From NCBI GenBank assembly GCA_029560585.1, contig JAKQKQ010000188.1, forward strand, positions 1 to 64,000: a stretch of 64,000 bases of DNA, given 5' to 3'. Shown piece after piece: positions 52,323-61,045 of the stretch; the stretch's first letter is position 1, and the number at the start of each line of letters is the position of its first letter. The translations under genes and the position numbers were made by a program. The notes beneath the pieces are model-generated. The model made no database searches. It saw only the letters and a list, made by a program, of their open reading frames with translations, and had not been told where the DNA came from. The DNA is from Verrucomicrobiota bacterium. Its GTDB lineage: Bacteria > Verrucomicrobiota > Verrucomicrobiia > JADLBR01.

Positions 52323-52903
52323 CGGTGGCGGAACCCCTGCATCTGCGCCTGCATCTCCTCGATGAGGGGCGCGAGGTCCATCTTGGTTTCGGCCGTGCTG
52401 TCGCGATAGAAACTCTGAAGCCCCTGATCGATGATCTTGCGCACCTGCGCGTCATCGAGCCGTTCCTCCATCCTCGCCTGGTCGACCTCGCCGGCGCGGG
52501 CGCGCATGTCGCGGAGCGCGCGCTCGACGTACCGGCGGCGCTCCTCGGACGTCATCTTGTTGAAGGCCTCCATGACCTCGCGGAATCCCGTGGGCAATGT
52601 CCTGTCCAAGAAGCGTCCCTGCTCGTCGGGATTCATCTGCTCGAAGATGCCCCGGAGCGCGCGTTCTTCGCGCAATTTCTGCCGCTCTTCGAAGGGGAGC
52701 CGATTGAGGCGATCAGCCAGCGTCTCGAGATGGCGCTCGCGCTCCGTGCCCCGGAGCGTATCGAGATCGCGGGATTCGACGAATGCGAGCAGGCGCTCGG
52801 CCGTGGGCTTCTGCTCGCGGATGCCGCGCAATGCGATGGATGCGCCAATCCAGATGGTGGCGAGGACGAGTGCCAGCGAGAGCCAGGGCCGGAATTTCAC
52901 CAC
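52319..52903 (-). CDS. Membrane-anchored helical protein of unknown function
   Basis: A 194-residue protein with one N-terminal membrane segment (WLSLALVLATIWIGASIAL) and an all-helical, highly charged remainder (ERERHLETLADRLNRLPFEERQKLREE, MTSEERRRYVERALRDMRARAGEV). The body probably forms coiled coils or helical hairpins outside the membrane. It resembles charged helical proteins seen in verrucomicrobial genomes, without a named function. It is translationally coupled to the pilin gene, so it may assist its assembly. Confidence 0.6.
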   Translation of the reverse strand: MVKFRPWLSLALVLATIWIGASIALRGIREQKPTAERLLAFVESRDLDTLRGTERERHLETLADRLNRLPFEERQKLREERALRGIFEQMNPDEQGRFLDRTLPTGFREVMEAFNKMTSEERRRYVERALRDMRARAGEVDQARMEERLDDAQVRKIIDQGLQSFYRDSTAETKMDLAPLIEEMQAQMQGFRHR

Positions 52904-53052
52904 GGTGATCCCAGTTCAAATGCGAAGGTGCCGAGGAGCAATCGAAATCATGCGCATTAATGGTGATACGTCCGGGGAGCGCAGAAGTTACATGGGGTCT
53001 GTCGGTTGCAGTCTTCCGCAGCGCTGCGCGCGATCCGCGCATGGGATCGCTT

Positions 53053-53104
53053 CGTAGGGGCGCGGTTGCGCGCGATTCGAATCGCCCGCAAGCGGGCCCC
53101 TACG
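53053..53104 (+). repeat. REP-like palindrome (family C), copy 4
   Basis: CGTAGGGGCGCGGTTGCGCG faces CCCGCAAGCGGGCCCCTACG across GATTCGAATCG. The two units carry compensating differences. It lies in the 230-bp gap before the second FAD-oxidoreductase gene's 3' end. Confidence 0.8.
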
Positions 53105-53133
53105 GTTCGGTGCCTGAATTCTCGAGCCACCCA

Positions 53134-55836
53134 TTATCTGGCGCTGCCCTTCTCGTCGTAGACGCGGATTTCGCAGACGCCCATGTCAGGTTCCGCGGCG
53201 AGAATGACCATGCGGATCTTGTGGGCGGTGGCGGGCGGGAAGGAGACGACGCGGCGCCGGTCGCCGTTTCCGCAGATTTCGGCGAGGGGTTCCCAGTTTT
53301 CGCCGCGGGACGCCTCGAGGCGGAAATCGGAGGCGCGCATTTCTTTTGATTGGAAGCTGACGTGGACGGTGTCGAAGGCGATGGCCCTGCCGAAATCCAG
53401 TTGGAGCCAATGTGGGCCATGGGCCTTGGGGTCTGGGCGCCACGAGTTGGGGGTGCCGCGGATGGCGCGGGCGAAGCCGTTGATGGCATTTGCGGGTGCG
53501 AACATATCGGCGGGCAGGGGTGGCGCGGCCTCGAGCGAATCGGCCACGGCGGGCGGCGCGGCCTCATCGATTTTGAACGCATAGCTTTCGCCGGAGGGGT
53601 GCCAGTCCTCTTTGCCCGACCGATAGGCGCGGCCCGCGTTGGGGTTGAAATCCTCGGACAGCGCCCAGGAAAGCCCGGGCCTCTTGGGCAGCCACGCGTA
53701 GCAGAAACCGGGTTTCAAATCGGCGTTGATGTCAAAGGTGACCCAGCCTTTGCTGCGGGGCGGCACGACGGCTTCGGCGGACGCGAGATCGTTGGTGGCG
53801 CTGAAGTCGGCGGGCCCCGAGGCCGGCCGCAGGGTCAGTCGCGTCGGGGTGGGCGTCGCATTTTCGGAATGCAGGAACACGGATAGCCGGCCGATGTGAT
53901 TCTTCTCGACCTTGAAGGCGACGGCGCGGTCGCAGGTGAACGTGTGGACGTTGGGTTTGGGGGCGGCGATCTTGATCGGGGGCGACACGCTGGAGGCGGT
54001 CGCCTTGGCGCCGCGCGCGAGGTCGCGCGGATCTTCGTTGGGGAGATCGATGATGTAGCATCCGTCCTTGAGCAGTTGCTGCTGGACCTCGGCGATGTGT
54101 TTCTGGCCGACGGCCCGCGGATTGGCCTCCAGCCTGCGGCAGAAAGCGGCGGCGGCGCCGACGGCCTGGCCCTGTAGCCCGCAGGTGATCATGACGCGCG
54201 TGGCGCCGAGGGCGGCGTGGCTCACCGACATGCAGCGCCCCGCCATCATCAGGTTGTCGATGTCCTTAGAGTACAGGCTGCGGAAAGGGACCGAGAATTT
54301 CACCTTGTGGGAGAAGGTGGCCGGTGGCTCGGTGTCGTAGAATCCGCCCGGCGGGTGGATGTCGATGCCCCAGCCCGCGTAGGAGACCCGATCGGGGAAG
54401 AGGGTCTGCTTTGCGATGTCGTGCTCCGTCATGACGTAGTCGCCGATGATGCGGCGGGACTCGCGTTTGCCGACGACGTGGCTGATCCATGTGAGGCGGT
54501 AGAGGGGAGAATCGTTGGCGAGTTTGTCGCAGTGGTTTTTGGCGTGGTCCCACATGCCCCATATGATGCGGAGCAGCTCGTCGCGGATCTCCTCGGCGTC
54601 CGTGTAGGTATTGCGCTGGCCCCCGTATTCGATGACCCATTGCCAGCCGCCGAATTCCAGCTTCGGGTGTCGGCCGGTGGTGAAATCCTCGCAGTGGAGA
54701 AAACGGTGGGCCCAGTCCGGGCCCCGGAACGCGATTGGTTCGGCCGCCTTCTCGGTGGCATAGCGCAGTGTGCCGCCCATGGTGCGCTCGTCGCCGACCT
54801 CGGGCGCCCGGGTTTCATTGTACATGGAGCGGGGCTCGCGACCGTGGCGCCACTCGGCACCGGCCCAGACGCCGATGGCCCCATCGCCGGTGCAGTCTAT
54901 GACGATGCGGCCGGGGAATCGCATGCGCTGCTTGGTGGTGGTGCCCAGGGCGAGCGCGGCGCCGATGCGCCTGGGATCGGCCATCTCGACGCCCGTGGCG
55001 TGGGTGTCGAGAAAGAGGTCGAGGTTCGGCTCGCGTTTGCAGATGTCGAGCATGCGCTCCGAATAGCCGTCGAAGGAACCGCGGACCTCCTCGATGATGC
55101 CGCCCTCCTTGGGGTCGAGGGGTTCTCGCGTGGTGTCGCCCTGCGGTTCGACGAGCACCTCGTCGCTGCCGTTGCCGCCGAGCACCGGGCGATTCTGAAT
55201 GAGCGCGGTTTTGCAGCCGAGCCGGGCCGAGGCCACGGCCGCGAAGGTTCCGGCGAGGCCGCCCCCCACGACCACCGTGTCATAGGGCCCCTCTGTCCTG
55301 ATGTCGCGGCTCACGCCGCCGCGCGCGATCCGCTCCGCCGCCAGCGCGGCAACATCGTCCGGGGGACGATAGCCGTCCTCGTCCGTGAGAACGACCGCAT
55401 CGCATCGCCCGTAGTGGCCCGTGAGATCCCGCAGCCCGATCTCCAGCGTCCCGGCCTTGAGTTCATGCGATCCGCCGTCCTCCCAGACCCAGCCCTTGCC
55501 CTTCCCCTGCCCAAAGACATGCGCGGCGGGCTTGCCGCCCAAAAGGACTTGAAAGCGGCCGGGGCTGTATTTGGACAACCAGTCGCGGCACCGGACCCAG
55601 AGGCGATATTTTCCGTCTTTGGGAACCTCGGCCCTCGTGACGGCATCTTTGCAGGGTCCCTCCAGGCCGTAGGCGAGCAGGAATGGCGAACCCATCTGAT
55701 CGATGAATTGGGCGTCGTGGAGCCACCCGCCCCGATCTTGAAAAAGTTCGGCCTCGCACCAGATCGTGGTGGCCCGCACCGCGGTGCAGGCCGAAAGGAT
55801 CGATGCGGCGAGCAGGGGCATCAAGATGCGCTTCAT
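53134..55836 (-). CDS. Secreted FAD-dependent oxidoreductase, multidomain, paralogue 2
   Basis: A 900-residue paralogue of 42667. The N-terminus has a possible lipobox (ILSAC), so it may be a lipoprotein. It then has the beta-sandwich module (TIWCEAELFQDRGGWLHDAQF, YRLWVRCRDWL), an FAD_oxidored core with VVVGGGLAGTFAAVASARLG, LIQNRPVLGGNGSDEV, VIDCTGDGAIGVWAGAEW and NLMMAGRCMSVSHAALGATRV, and a discoidin-like end (WLQLDFGRAIAFDTVHVSF). AAAGGAGCT seven bases before the ATG at 55836 fixes the start. The two paralogues share domain order, pointing to duplication and divergence for different substrates. Confidence 0.85.
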   Translation of the reverse strand: MKRILMPLLAASILSACTAVRATTIWCEAELFQDRGGWLHDAQFIDQMGSPFLLAYGLEGPCKDAVTRAEVPKDGKYRLWVRCRDWLSKYSPGRFQVLLGGKPAAHVFGQGKGKGWVWEDGGSHELKAGTLEIGLRDLTGHYGRCDAVVLTDEDGYRPPDDVAALAAERIARGGVSRDIRTEGPYDTVVVGGGLAGTFAAVASARLGCKTALIQNRPVLGGNGSDEVLVEPQGDTTREPLDPKEGGIIEEVRGSFDGYSERMLDICKREPNLDLFLDTHATGVEMADPRRIGAALALGTTTKQRMRFPGRIVIDCTGDGAIGVWAGAEWRHGREPRSMYNETRAPEVGDERTMGGTLRYATEKAAEPIAFRGPDWAHRFLHCEDFTTGRHPKLEFGGWQWVIEYGGQRNTYTDAEEIRDELLRIIWGMWDHAKNHCDKLANDSPLYRLTWISHVVGKRESRRIIGDYVMTEHDIAKQTLFPDRVSYAGWGIDIHPPGGFYDTEPPATFSHKVKFSVPFRSLYSKDIDNLMMAGRCMSVSHAALGATRVMITCGLQGQAVGAAAAFCRRLEANPRAVGQKHIAEVQQQLLKDGCYIIDLPNEDPRDLARGAKATASSVSPPIKIAAPKPNVHTFTCDRAVAFKVEKNHIGRLSVFLHSENATPTPTRLTLRPASGPADFSATNDLASAEAVVPPRSKGWVTFDINADLKPGFCYAWLPKRPGLSWALSEDFNPNAGRAYRSGKEDWHPSGESYAFKIDEAAPPAVADSLEAAPPLPADMFAPANAINGFARAIRGTPNSWRPDPKAHGPHWLQLDFGRAIAFDTVHVSFQSKEMRASDFRLEASRGENWEPLAEICGNGDRRRVVSFPPATAHKIRMVILAAEPDMGVCEIRVYDEKGSAR

Positions 55837-56150
55837 GGAGAGCTCCTTTGGATGATCCAATCCAGTATGGCGATGTCGCGGGGCGGGGCAAGGCACGAAG
55901 GGCGCCGTGGCGGACCGGTATTGGGTCTTCTCGGTGCCGCGGATGCCGAGTTCGCGAGGGCTGGTGACTCGCGGGCCGGGCTTGTTTGAAACAGGATCGA
56001 CGAGGAAAAAAACAAGGTCGGCCCTGTTTCAAACCAGATCGATGAGGAAAAAAGCGACGATGGCCTCAAAAAACGCTCGATTTCGCCGCTCGGTGGTGTG
56101 CCCTAAGCCCCTTCGGTCCCACAATCACAATCACGACTTCGCGCAACTCC

Positions 56151-56180
56151 GGGGGTCAACTCTTGAACCTTGAAAATTGG
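56151..56180 (+). repeat. Diverged copy of the 25-bp inverted-repeat sequence
   Basis: GGGGGTCAACTCTTGAACCTTG matches the element at 31937 with about five differences. It lies 155 bp upstream of a RAYT remnant in the 828-bp gap 55837-56664. Confidence 0.55.
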
Positions 56181-56334
56181 CGTCTGAACGCATCACGTTC
56201 GGCGGTTATTCGGGGTCGGACCACAGGATTCCATAGATTGACAACGGATTGCATGGTGCTGACGGGCGTTTTTGGTGCCTTGGTGCCGTTTTTTGATCCG
56301 ATCTATTGCCTCTAAGGCCAGCGCCATGCGTTGA

Positions 56335-56454
56335 ACCAATCGGTACTTGGTATCCGGCCAGGTCTATCATGTGACACATCGGTGCCATGACCGGGCGTTC
56401 TTGTTTCGGTTTGCGCGGGATCGGCTGGGGCAATTTTCGAGGCTGCTTCGGGCT
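56335..56454 (+). pseudogene. REP-associated tyrosine transposase (RAYT) N-terminal remnant
   Basis: The frame reads RYLVSGQVYHVTHRCHDRAF and LFRFARDRLGQFSRLLRAS, the opening of Y1/IS200-like REP-associated transposases (GxxYHVTxRxxxRxxLF). The sequence then loses homology; the catalytic HUH and Tyr regions are absent, and an in-frame stop lies just upstream. It is a broken gene, but it identifies the likely source of the REP-like palindromes in the window. Confidence 0.65.
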
Positions 56455-56664
56455 TCGACGCGCTCTGGGCCGACGCCGAAGGGCGCAAGCCCTTCGCTAC
56501 CACGTGACTTTGCGGCATTCCGCATGATTTATCGCACGGAGGCGCGGAGACACGGAGATGGGGCGAAGGTCGGGCGGCGTCCGTTGTTGTCGTACGTCCG
56601 GCGCAAACACCCCGTGTCTCCGTGACCCTGTGAGACCAGCGGCGTTCGCCACCGGCGTGTCCGC

Positions 56665-57936
56665 TCATGCGGCACCGCCGAAGAAGCCATCTTCGATCCA
56701 AATGGGTTTGTAATTCTGTTCGGTGATATGGCGGAGCGCCGCGTCCCAACGATCAAAATTGTCTTCTTTGTAATTCTTGTAGAACGGCCACCAGTACTGC
56801 TCGTGCCCGGCGATGTTGACGAGCGTGTTGTATTTCGGGTTGTCGAGCTTGCGGTGCATGAGGGGGATCGTTTGCTCGACGGGGACCCATTCGCAGGTGG
56901 CGGGCATGGCACCATTGTAGAAAATGATGCCGGAATCGAAGTCCATCCAGCCCTGGTTCTCACGGATGTATGCGGTGATCGAGTTGGGCAGCATGAAGTC
57001 GCAGTATTTGCCGCCGGTCGAAGGGTTTTTTCTGCCGCTGGTCTGGAGCATCTTTACGCCCCGCTGCGCCAGGACCTTGTAGGAATCGGCGCGGACCGTC
57101 GCGAAGTGGATCTGCAGGCCGGGGCTATAGGCCTTTCCGGCGATCCGCTGCAGTTCTCTGGCGACCAGGTCGAAGTCGGCCGCGAGTCTCTCGGGTGGGG
57201 CCTCCCGGTACGGCTCGGGAGGGAATTCGTTCTCCGCATGGAACGCCAGCCGGAGCCAGTCGGCGTTGTCCTCGAATTCCGACCTGTATTTATCTGGGAA
57301 CATCGAGAGGTCGAAATCCCGCTGCGGCGTTGAGTTGAAACAGTTCAGATTGAACTTCGTCTGATAGCGCCGGTTGAGCTCCCGCAACTTGGCCAGATAG
57401 AAGCAGTCGAAAAGGCTCCTGTAATCCTTCTTGAGGGTGTCGCGGAAGAAGAAACTGTGGTCATCGATGTAGCACCGGTAGCGCTTAAAGGTGTTCTTCG
57501 CCCAGACGATGCGGCAGATGGTCTCGACCTGTTGGCCACCGCGCCGGCCCATGGCCCTGACGGGGGTTATGCGATTCATGATCGAGACCGTGCCCATGCG
57601 CAGGCCGGACACCTCGGTCGTCGGCACCACCTGTCCGTCGGGCATGACCACTTCCAGATTGGATATGCCGGGAGCCCGAACCACGACGTGGACCCTGAGG
57701 CGGTTAATGCCATCGGTCCCCGTCTCGCAACCGAGGACGGGATAGCCGTAGCCCTCCTGGAGAACGCCCCCATCAAATGGGTATTCGAACCGAAAGGCAG
57801 GGGGTTCCTTATAGTAAAAGGCATCGAAATAATGTTGCTGCGGATCCTCGGGCGGGGCGGGATCGGCAGCCGACGCGACACCGGCGCCCAAAAATGCGGC
57901 CGACGCCTGGAGAAAGGAACGACGTGATGTGCTCAT
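56665..57936 (-). CDS. Tat-exported protein of unknown function
   Basis: A 423-residue protein with a Tat-like signal (TSRRSFLQASAAFLGAGVASA). The mature part begins with a beta-rich region (FRFEYPFDGGVLQEGYGYP, VHVVVRAPGISNLEVVMPDG) and continues into YIDDHSFFFRDTLKKDYRSLFDCFYLAKLRELNRRYQTKFNLNCFN, LHFATVRAD-like and YNTLVNIAGHEQYWWPFYK segments. The second half could be a polysaccharide-deacetylase-like or barrel fold, without proof. GAGGAGG six bases before the ATG fixes the start at 57936; an upstream in-frame extension lies in repeat F. Confidence 0.6.
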   Translation of the reverse strand: MSTSRRSFLQASAAFLGAGVASAADPAPPEDPQQHYFDAFYYKEPPAFRFEYPFDGGVLQEGYGYPVLGCETGTDGINRLRVHVVVRAPGISNLEVVMPDGQVVPTTEVSGLRMGTVSIMNRITPVRAMGRRGGQQVETICRIVWAKNTFKRYRCYIDDHSFFFRDTLKKDYRSLFDCFYLAKLRELNRRYQTKFNLNCFNSTPQRDFDLSMFPDKYRSEFEDNADWLRLAFHAENEFPPEPYREAPPERLAADFDLVARELQRIAGKAYSPGLQIHFATVRADSYKVLAQRGVKMLQTSGRKNPSTGGKYCDFMLPNSITAYIRENQGWMDFDSGIIFYNGAMPATCEWVPVEQTIPLMHRKLDNPKYNTLVNIAGHEQYWWPFYKNYKEDNFDRWDAALRHITEQNYKPIWIEDGFFGGAA

Positions 57937-58110
57937 AAAGAACCTCCTCATTGGGATTTTAGGAGAAGGCCCTTCGCTTTGAAGAAAAATGAGGGACCCG
58001 TGGAAGTAAGAAAAGTTATCCCTCGCGGGGACACGGAGACGCGGAAATGGAGACCGATCCGTGTATATCGGTGTGCATCCGTGGGTTTTGTGCCCACATC
58101 GTGTGTCTGT

Positions 58111-58170
58111 GCGACAAAAGGACCAGACATTTTCGCCCCCGGTGGTGTTGCCCGAGGGCGGCATGGGATC
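58111..58170 (-). repeat. Dispersed repeat family F, copy 3 (inverted)
   Basis: The reverse complement carries CCATGCCGCCCTCGGGCA, ACCACCGGGGGCGAAAATG and CTGGTCCTTTTG, matching 47198-47250. The gap 57937-58379 also contains a run resembling 56540 (ACACGGAGACGCGG) and no supported gene. Confidence 0.6.
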
Positions 58171-58379
58171 TAAGATCTCATATTTCGGGCGCGACGGGCA
58201 TCTCCGTGTTCCTGATGTCGCAGGCATGGATCTGGAGGCACGGTTATCCTTCGTGGCGGAGCAGTCGGGGCAGGGGTATGAACAAAGTACCAGCCGCGGG
58301 GGGGGGGGGCGATGGCGAGCGCGCGCCTGTCGCCGGAACGGGCTTGCGGTCTTTGGCACGGAGCGGCAACGTATTAACG

Positions 58380-59351
58380 ATGCGATCCGCCTACCAGGGG
58401 CGGCCGAGGTGGCGGGTGGTTTTTTCGTGCGCCATCCTGCTGGGGGTGGGGTGTGCTTTGGGGATTGCGCGCGCTGGGGAGGCCGAGCGGCCCGACGGAC
58501 TGGTGGTGGCCACTTTCCCCGCGCGGGTGAGCGGCATCAGGGACATGAAGTTCTATCTCCGTCCGGTGGGCGGCGTTCTTGATCGGAAGCCGAAGGGGGT
58601 ATTGGCGATCTGTGCGGTTGGCGAGCGGGTGGAGATACCGACGTACCTCAGCGCCTCGTCGCCGGACTTCGGCTACCTGGTCGATTTCGCGGACAGGAAC
58701 GATCTGGCGATGATGGCGTTCGGCCAGCCCACGAAGGGGGGGGCGTGGGATCGCCGCGTCAGCGGCGACGAAATGGAGGCCGACATCGCGCGGGATTTCG
58801 ACAAGAATTTCGAGGCCGTCGCACGGGAGTGGGCCCGCGCGGCTACGAAATTCGCGGCTGACAACAGGCTTCCGACCACCGGGTGGTTCCTGTACGGGAT
58901 GTGCGGCGGGGCGCAGTACGCGCACCGGTTGGCCCTGCGGGAGCCGAGGATGTTCAAGGCCGTGCACGCGCACTTTGGCGGGAGCTATGACGTGCCAACG
59001 CGCGGCGGCAATTCCGTCCTTTGGCTCATCACGACGTTTGAGGACGATGTGGGCCACGTGCCGTCGCAGCGATTCTACAGGTCGTGCCTGGATCTCGGCT
59101 ATCGGATCATGATCCGCTCTGTGCCGCGGAGGGCGGATCCCGGCGAACAGCGGGTCAGAAAACTGAGTCTTCTCTTCTTCGAGTACGCGTTGGGCGTCAA
59201 GGGCCCCGCCGACGTGAAGGCCGAGTACATCGGCGATTATGTCAACAATGTGGCCTTTCCCGCGGCGAAGGCCTCATGGATCCCGAAGGAGCAGTCGGTG
59301 GTACTTCCGACTCGCGCCATGGCGGAGGCCTGGGGGGAGATCCAGGAATAG
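58380..59351 (+). CDS. Secreted alpha/beta-hydrolase-like protein with Cys at the nucleophile elbow
   Basis: A 323-residue protein with a signal peptide (VVFSCAILLGVGCALGIARAG). The nucleophile elbow reads GWFLYGMCGGAQYAHRLAL, G-x-C-x-G where most esterases have Ser, as in dienelactone hydrolase. YLVDFADRNDLAMMAFGQP, FKAVHAHFGGSYDVP and LWLITTFEDDVGH could carry the oxyanion and Asp/His parts. The start at 58380 precedes the signal; the long upstream extension is repeat DNA. It precedes the O-antigen-ligase-like gene on the same strand. Confidence 0.65.
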   Translation: MRSAYQGRPRWRVVFSCAILLGVGCALGIARAGEAERPDGLVVATFPARVSGIRDMKFYLRPVGGVLDRKPKGVLAICAVGERVEIPTYLSASSPDFGYLVDFADRNDLAMMAFGQPTKGGAWDRRVSGDEMEADIARDFDKNFEAVAREWARAATKFAADNRLPTTGWFLYGMCGGAQYAHRLALREPRMFKAVHAHFGGSYDVPTRGGNSVLWLITTFEDDVGHVPSQRFYRSCLDLGYRIMIRSVPRRADPGEQRVRKLSLLFFEYALGVKGPADVKAEYIGDYVNNVAFPAAKASWIPKEQSVVLPTRAMAEAWGEIQE

Positions 59352-59385
59352 CGGCCCGGCCGCGCCCCGCGGAAGCGACAAGCCG

Positions 59386-60735
59386 GTGCAATTCTATTTC
59401 GAAGAGCACTGGCGGATGGATTGGGGGTTCGGAAACCCGAACAAGACCGCCGTCCTGATCGGATGCCTGATGGCCGCCTGCTGGTTGCTGGCCCGCATCC
59501 GGCGCGGCGGTTTCGCCCTGGCGCTTGTCTCGCTCGTCGCACTGGGCGCCTGCCTGATCCACACTTATTCGCGCGGGGGGGTCGTGGCCGCGGCCATGGG
59601 ACAGCTTGTGATGCTGGCCCGGGTGGGCCGACCCTGGCATCGCGGGCGAGTGATTGCCATCGCAGTTGCGTTCGTGGCCCTGTCGGCGTACGCGACGTGG
59701 GATGGCACGGGCGCCGCCCGGCGCTTTGGCCAATCACCGGCGAGCGACCGCTCGATCAGCAACCGCCTCGCGATCTGGCGCGCGGCGCCCCGCATGATGG
59801 TCGATGCGCCCGTCGGCTGGGGGTCGGGCCGATCGGGCTGGGCGTACGCCCAGTGGTATCAGGATCCGTCCACCCGGTACGAGTACCGGACGCTCGTGAA
59901 CAGCCATTTGACCTGGCTCGTCGAGATGGGTTGGCCCGGGCGAACGGCCTATGTCGCGATGATCCTATCGGTCCTCGCGGTCTGCTGGCCCCGCAGGGAC
60001 GGGTCCGCGGTGCCCTGTGCGATCTGGGTCGTGTTCCTATCGGGCGCGGCGTTCAGCAGCACCATGGAAGCTCCGCTGCTCTGGGTGCTTCCCACGCTCT
60101 CGCTGCTGCACTCGGCCTGGGGTCGGACCCGCGCAAGCGCGTGGCCGCCCAGAGCCATTTGGTATTCCATTGGCATCGGCTCGGTGGGCGCTGTCGGTGC
60201 CATGGCCGTCGCCGGGGCCCTCACCTCGCCCCACCCGAAGATCCATGGGGCACCCGGCACCGTCCATATCGGCGATTCGGGCCCCCTCTTCCTCCTGCCG
60301 GATCCCGACACGCGCGTGCTGGGCACCCATTACGGTATGGAAATCCGCCGCCTGTGCGGTGACGTCCATCGCCCACAGCAGTGGATCGTCTGTCAGGGCC
60401 TGCGCCTTCCCAAAGGGTTTGCGGATGAAACGCCCGAACAGACCGTCGTTCTCTCAGGGCGCCCAACCAATGAAACAATCATCGCATTAAAAGATTTTCA
60501 GGAGAAACGATTAGTTTGGCTTAATCCCATCGATGGTGCGATTTTGGTCAAAATTATTAGTTTACAGGAGGCCCCGATCCGTGCATTTTATGGCCAGAGA
60601 CGGAGTGATTCCGGCGTTCGTGAGTTCGTTGAAGCAGCGAAGACGCGGGGAGTTGATCACGTGGGCATTCGCGGTGCGGCGATGTACTTGCGGCAATGGG
60701 CTTCGTTGCTGAGTGAAGACAAGAAAACGGAGTGA
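59386..60735 (+). CDS. O-antigen-ligase-like polytopic membrane protein
   Basis: A 449-residue protein with about eight membrane spans in the first 290 residues. MDWGFGNPNKTAVLIGCLMAA, ACLIHTYSRGGVVAA, SDRSISNRLAIWRAAPRMMVDAPVGWGSG and TLVNSHLTWLVEMGWPG match the Wzy/O-antigen ligase (WaaL) pattern. The C-terminal 150 residues are soluble and unusual for the family (IGDSGPLFLLPDPDTRVLGTHYG, FVEAAKTRGVDHVGIRGAAMYL), resembling a hydrolase-like appendage. I chose GTG 59386 with GGAAG upstream; an ATG at 59416 is also possible. It is followed at 2 nt by a small poly-Asp secreted protein. Confidence 0.65.
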   Translation: MQFYFEEHWRMDWGFGNPNKTAVLIGCLMAACWLLARIRRGGFALALVSLVALGACLIHTYSRGGVVAAAMGQLVMLARVGRPWHRGRVIAIAVAFVALSAYATWDGTGAARRFGQSPASDRSISNRLAIWRAAPRMMVDAPVGWGSGRSGWAYAQWYQDPSTRYEYRTLVNSHLTWLVEMGWPGRTAYVAMILSVLAVCWPRRDGSAVPCAIWVVFLSGAAFSSTMEAPLLWVLPTLSLLHSAWGRTRASAWPPRAIWYSIGIGSVGAVGAMAVAGALTSPHPKIHGAPGTVHIGDSGPLFLLPDPDTRVLGTHYGMEIRRLCGDVHRPQQWIVCQGLRLPKGFADETPEQTVVLSGRPTNETIIALKDFQEKRLVWLNPIDGAILVKIISLQEAPIRAFYGQRRSDSGVREFVEAAKTRGVDHVGIRGAAMYLRQWASLLSEDKKTE

Positions 60736-60737
60736 AT

Positions 60738-60956
60738 ATGAGCAAATTGCTGGCATTGATCGTTGCACTCTTCTTTGGGGCGATCGCGTCTGCTGTTCTG
60801 GCCACTCATATGCAGGGCCCGCAACAGGACGGGATATCGGCGATGGCGGATGAAGGTAATCCGCCTCAACCGGGAAACCCGAAGGGCGGCGATGATGATG
60901 ATGATGATGATGATGACGGTGGCAGCAAACCGAAGGGCAAGGGCCACGCGGAATAG
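60738..60956 (+). CDS. Small secreted acidic protein with poly-Asp run
   Basis: A 72-residue protein with a signal peptide (LLALIVALFFGAIASAVLA) and a short mature part rich in Pro, Gly and Asp with nine consecutive Asp encoded by a GAT microsatellite (about 60892-60918), then a basic GSKPKGKG tail. The start is 2 nt after the ligase-like gene's stop, so it is coupled. The GAT run could vary in length by slippage. It may be a secreted ligand or a membrane-attached peptide; no family is recognised. Confidence 0.6.
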   Translation: MSKLLALIVALFFGAIASAVLATHMQGPQQDGISAMADEGNPPQPGNPKGGDDDDDDDDDGGSKPKGKGHAE

Positions 60957-60989
60957 TCCATCGGGGATTTTGACGACAGAAATGTTTGA

Positions 60990-61034
60990 CGCGCCATCCG
61001 GCGATGCGTGATCATCGCCGGGCGCGTTTTTTTT
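60990..61034 (+). terminator. Rho-independent terminator
   Basis: Arms CGCGC and CCGGCGATG pair with CATCGCCGG and GCGCG (with a small bulge) around CGTGAT, followed by eight T. It ends the unit of the ligase-like and poly-Asp genes and is the clearest terminator in the window. Confidence 0.85.
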
Positions 61035-61045
61035 GTGCCCGGCTT

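Noticed and set aside
45613-53104. Regular CRISPR-like array formed by the GTAGGAGCGC repeats
   Set aside because: The copies are kilobases apart, vary in arm sequence and occur as intergenic palindromes, not spacer-separated direct repeats.
54217-55989. 590-codon plus-strand frame
   Set aside because: Antisense of the second FAD-oxidoreductase, whose frame carries FAD motifs and a good ribosome site.
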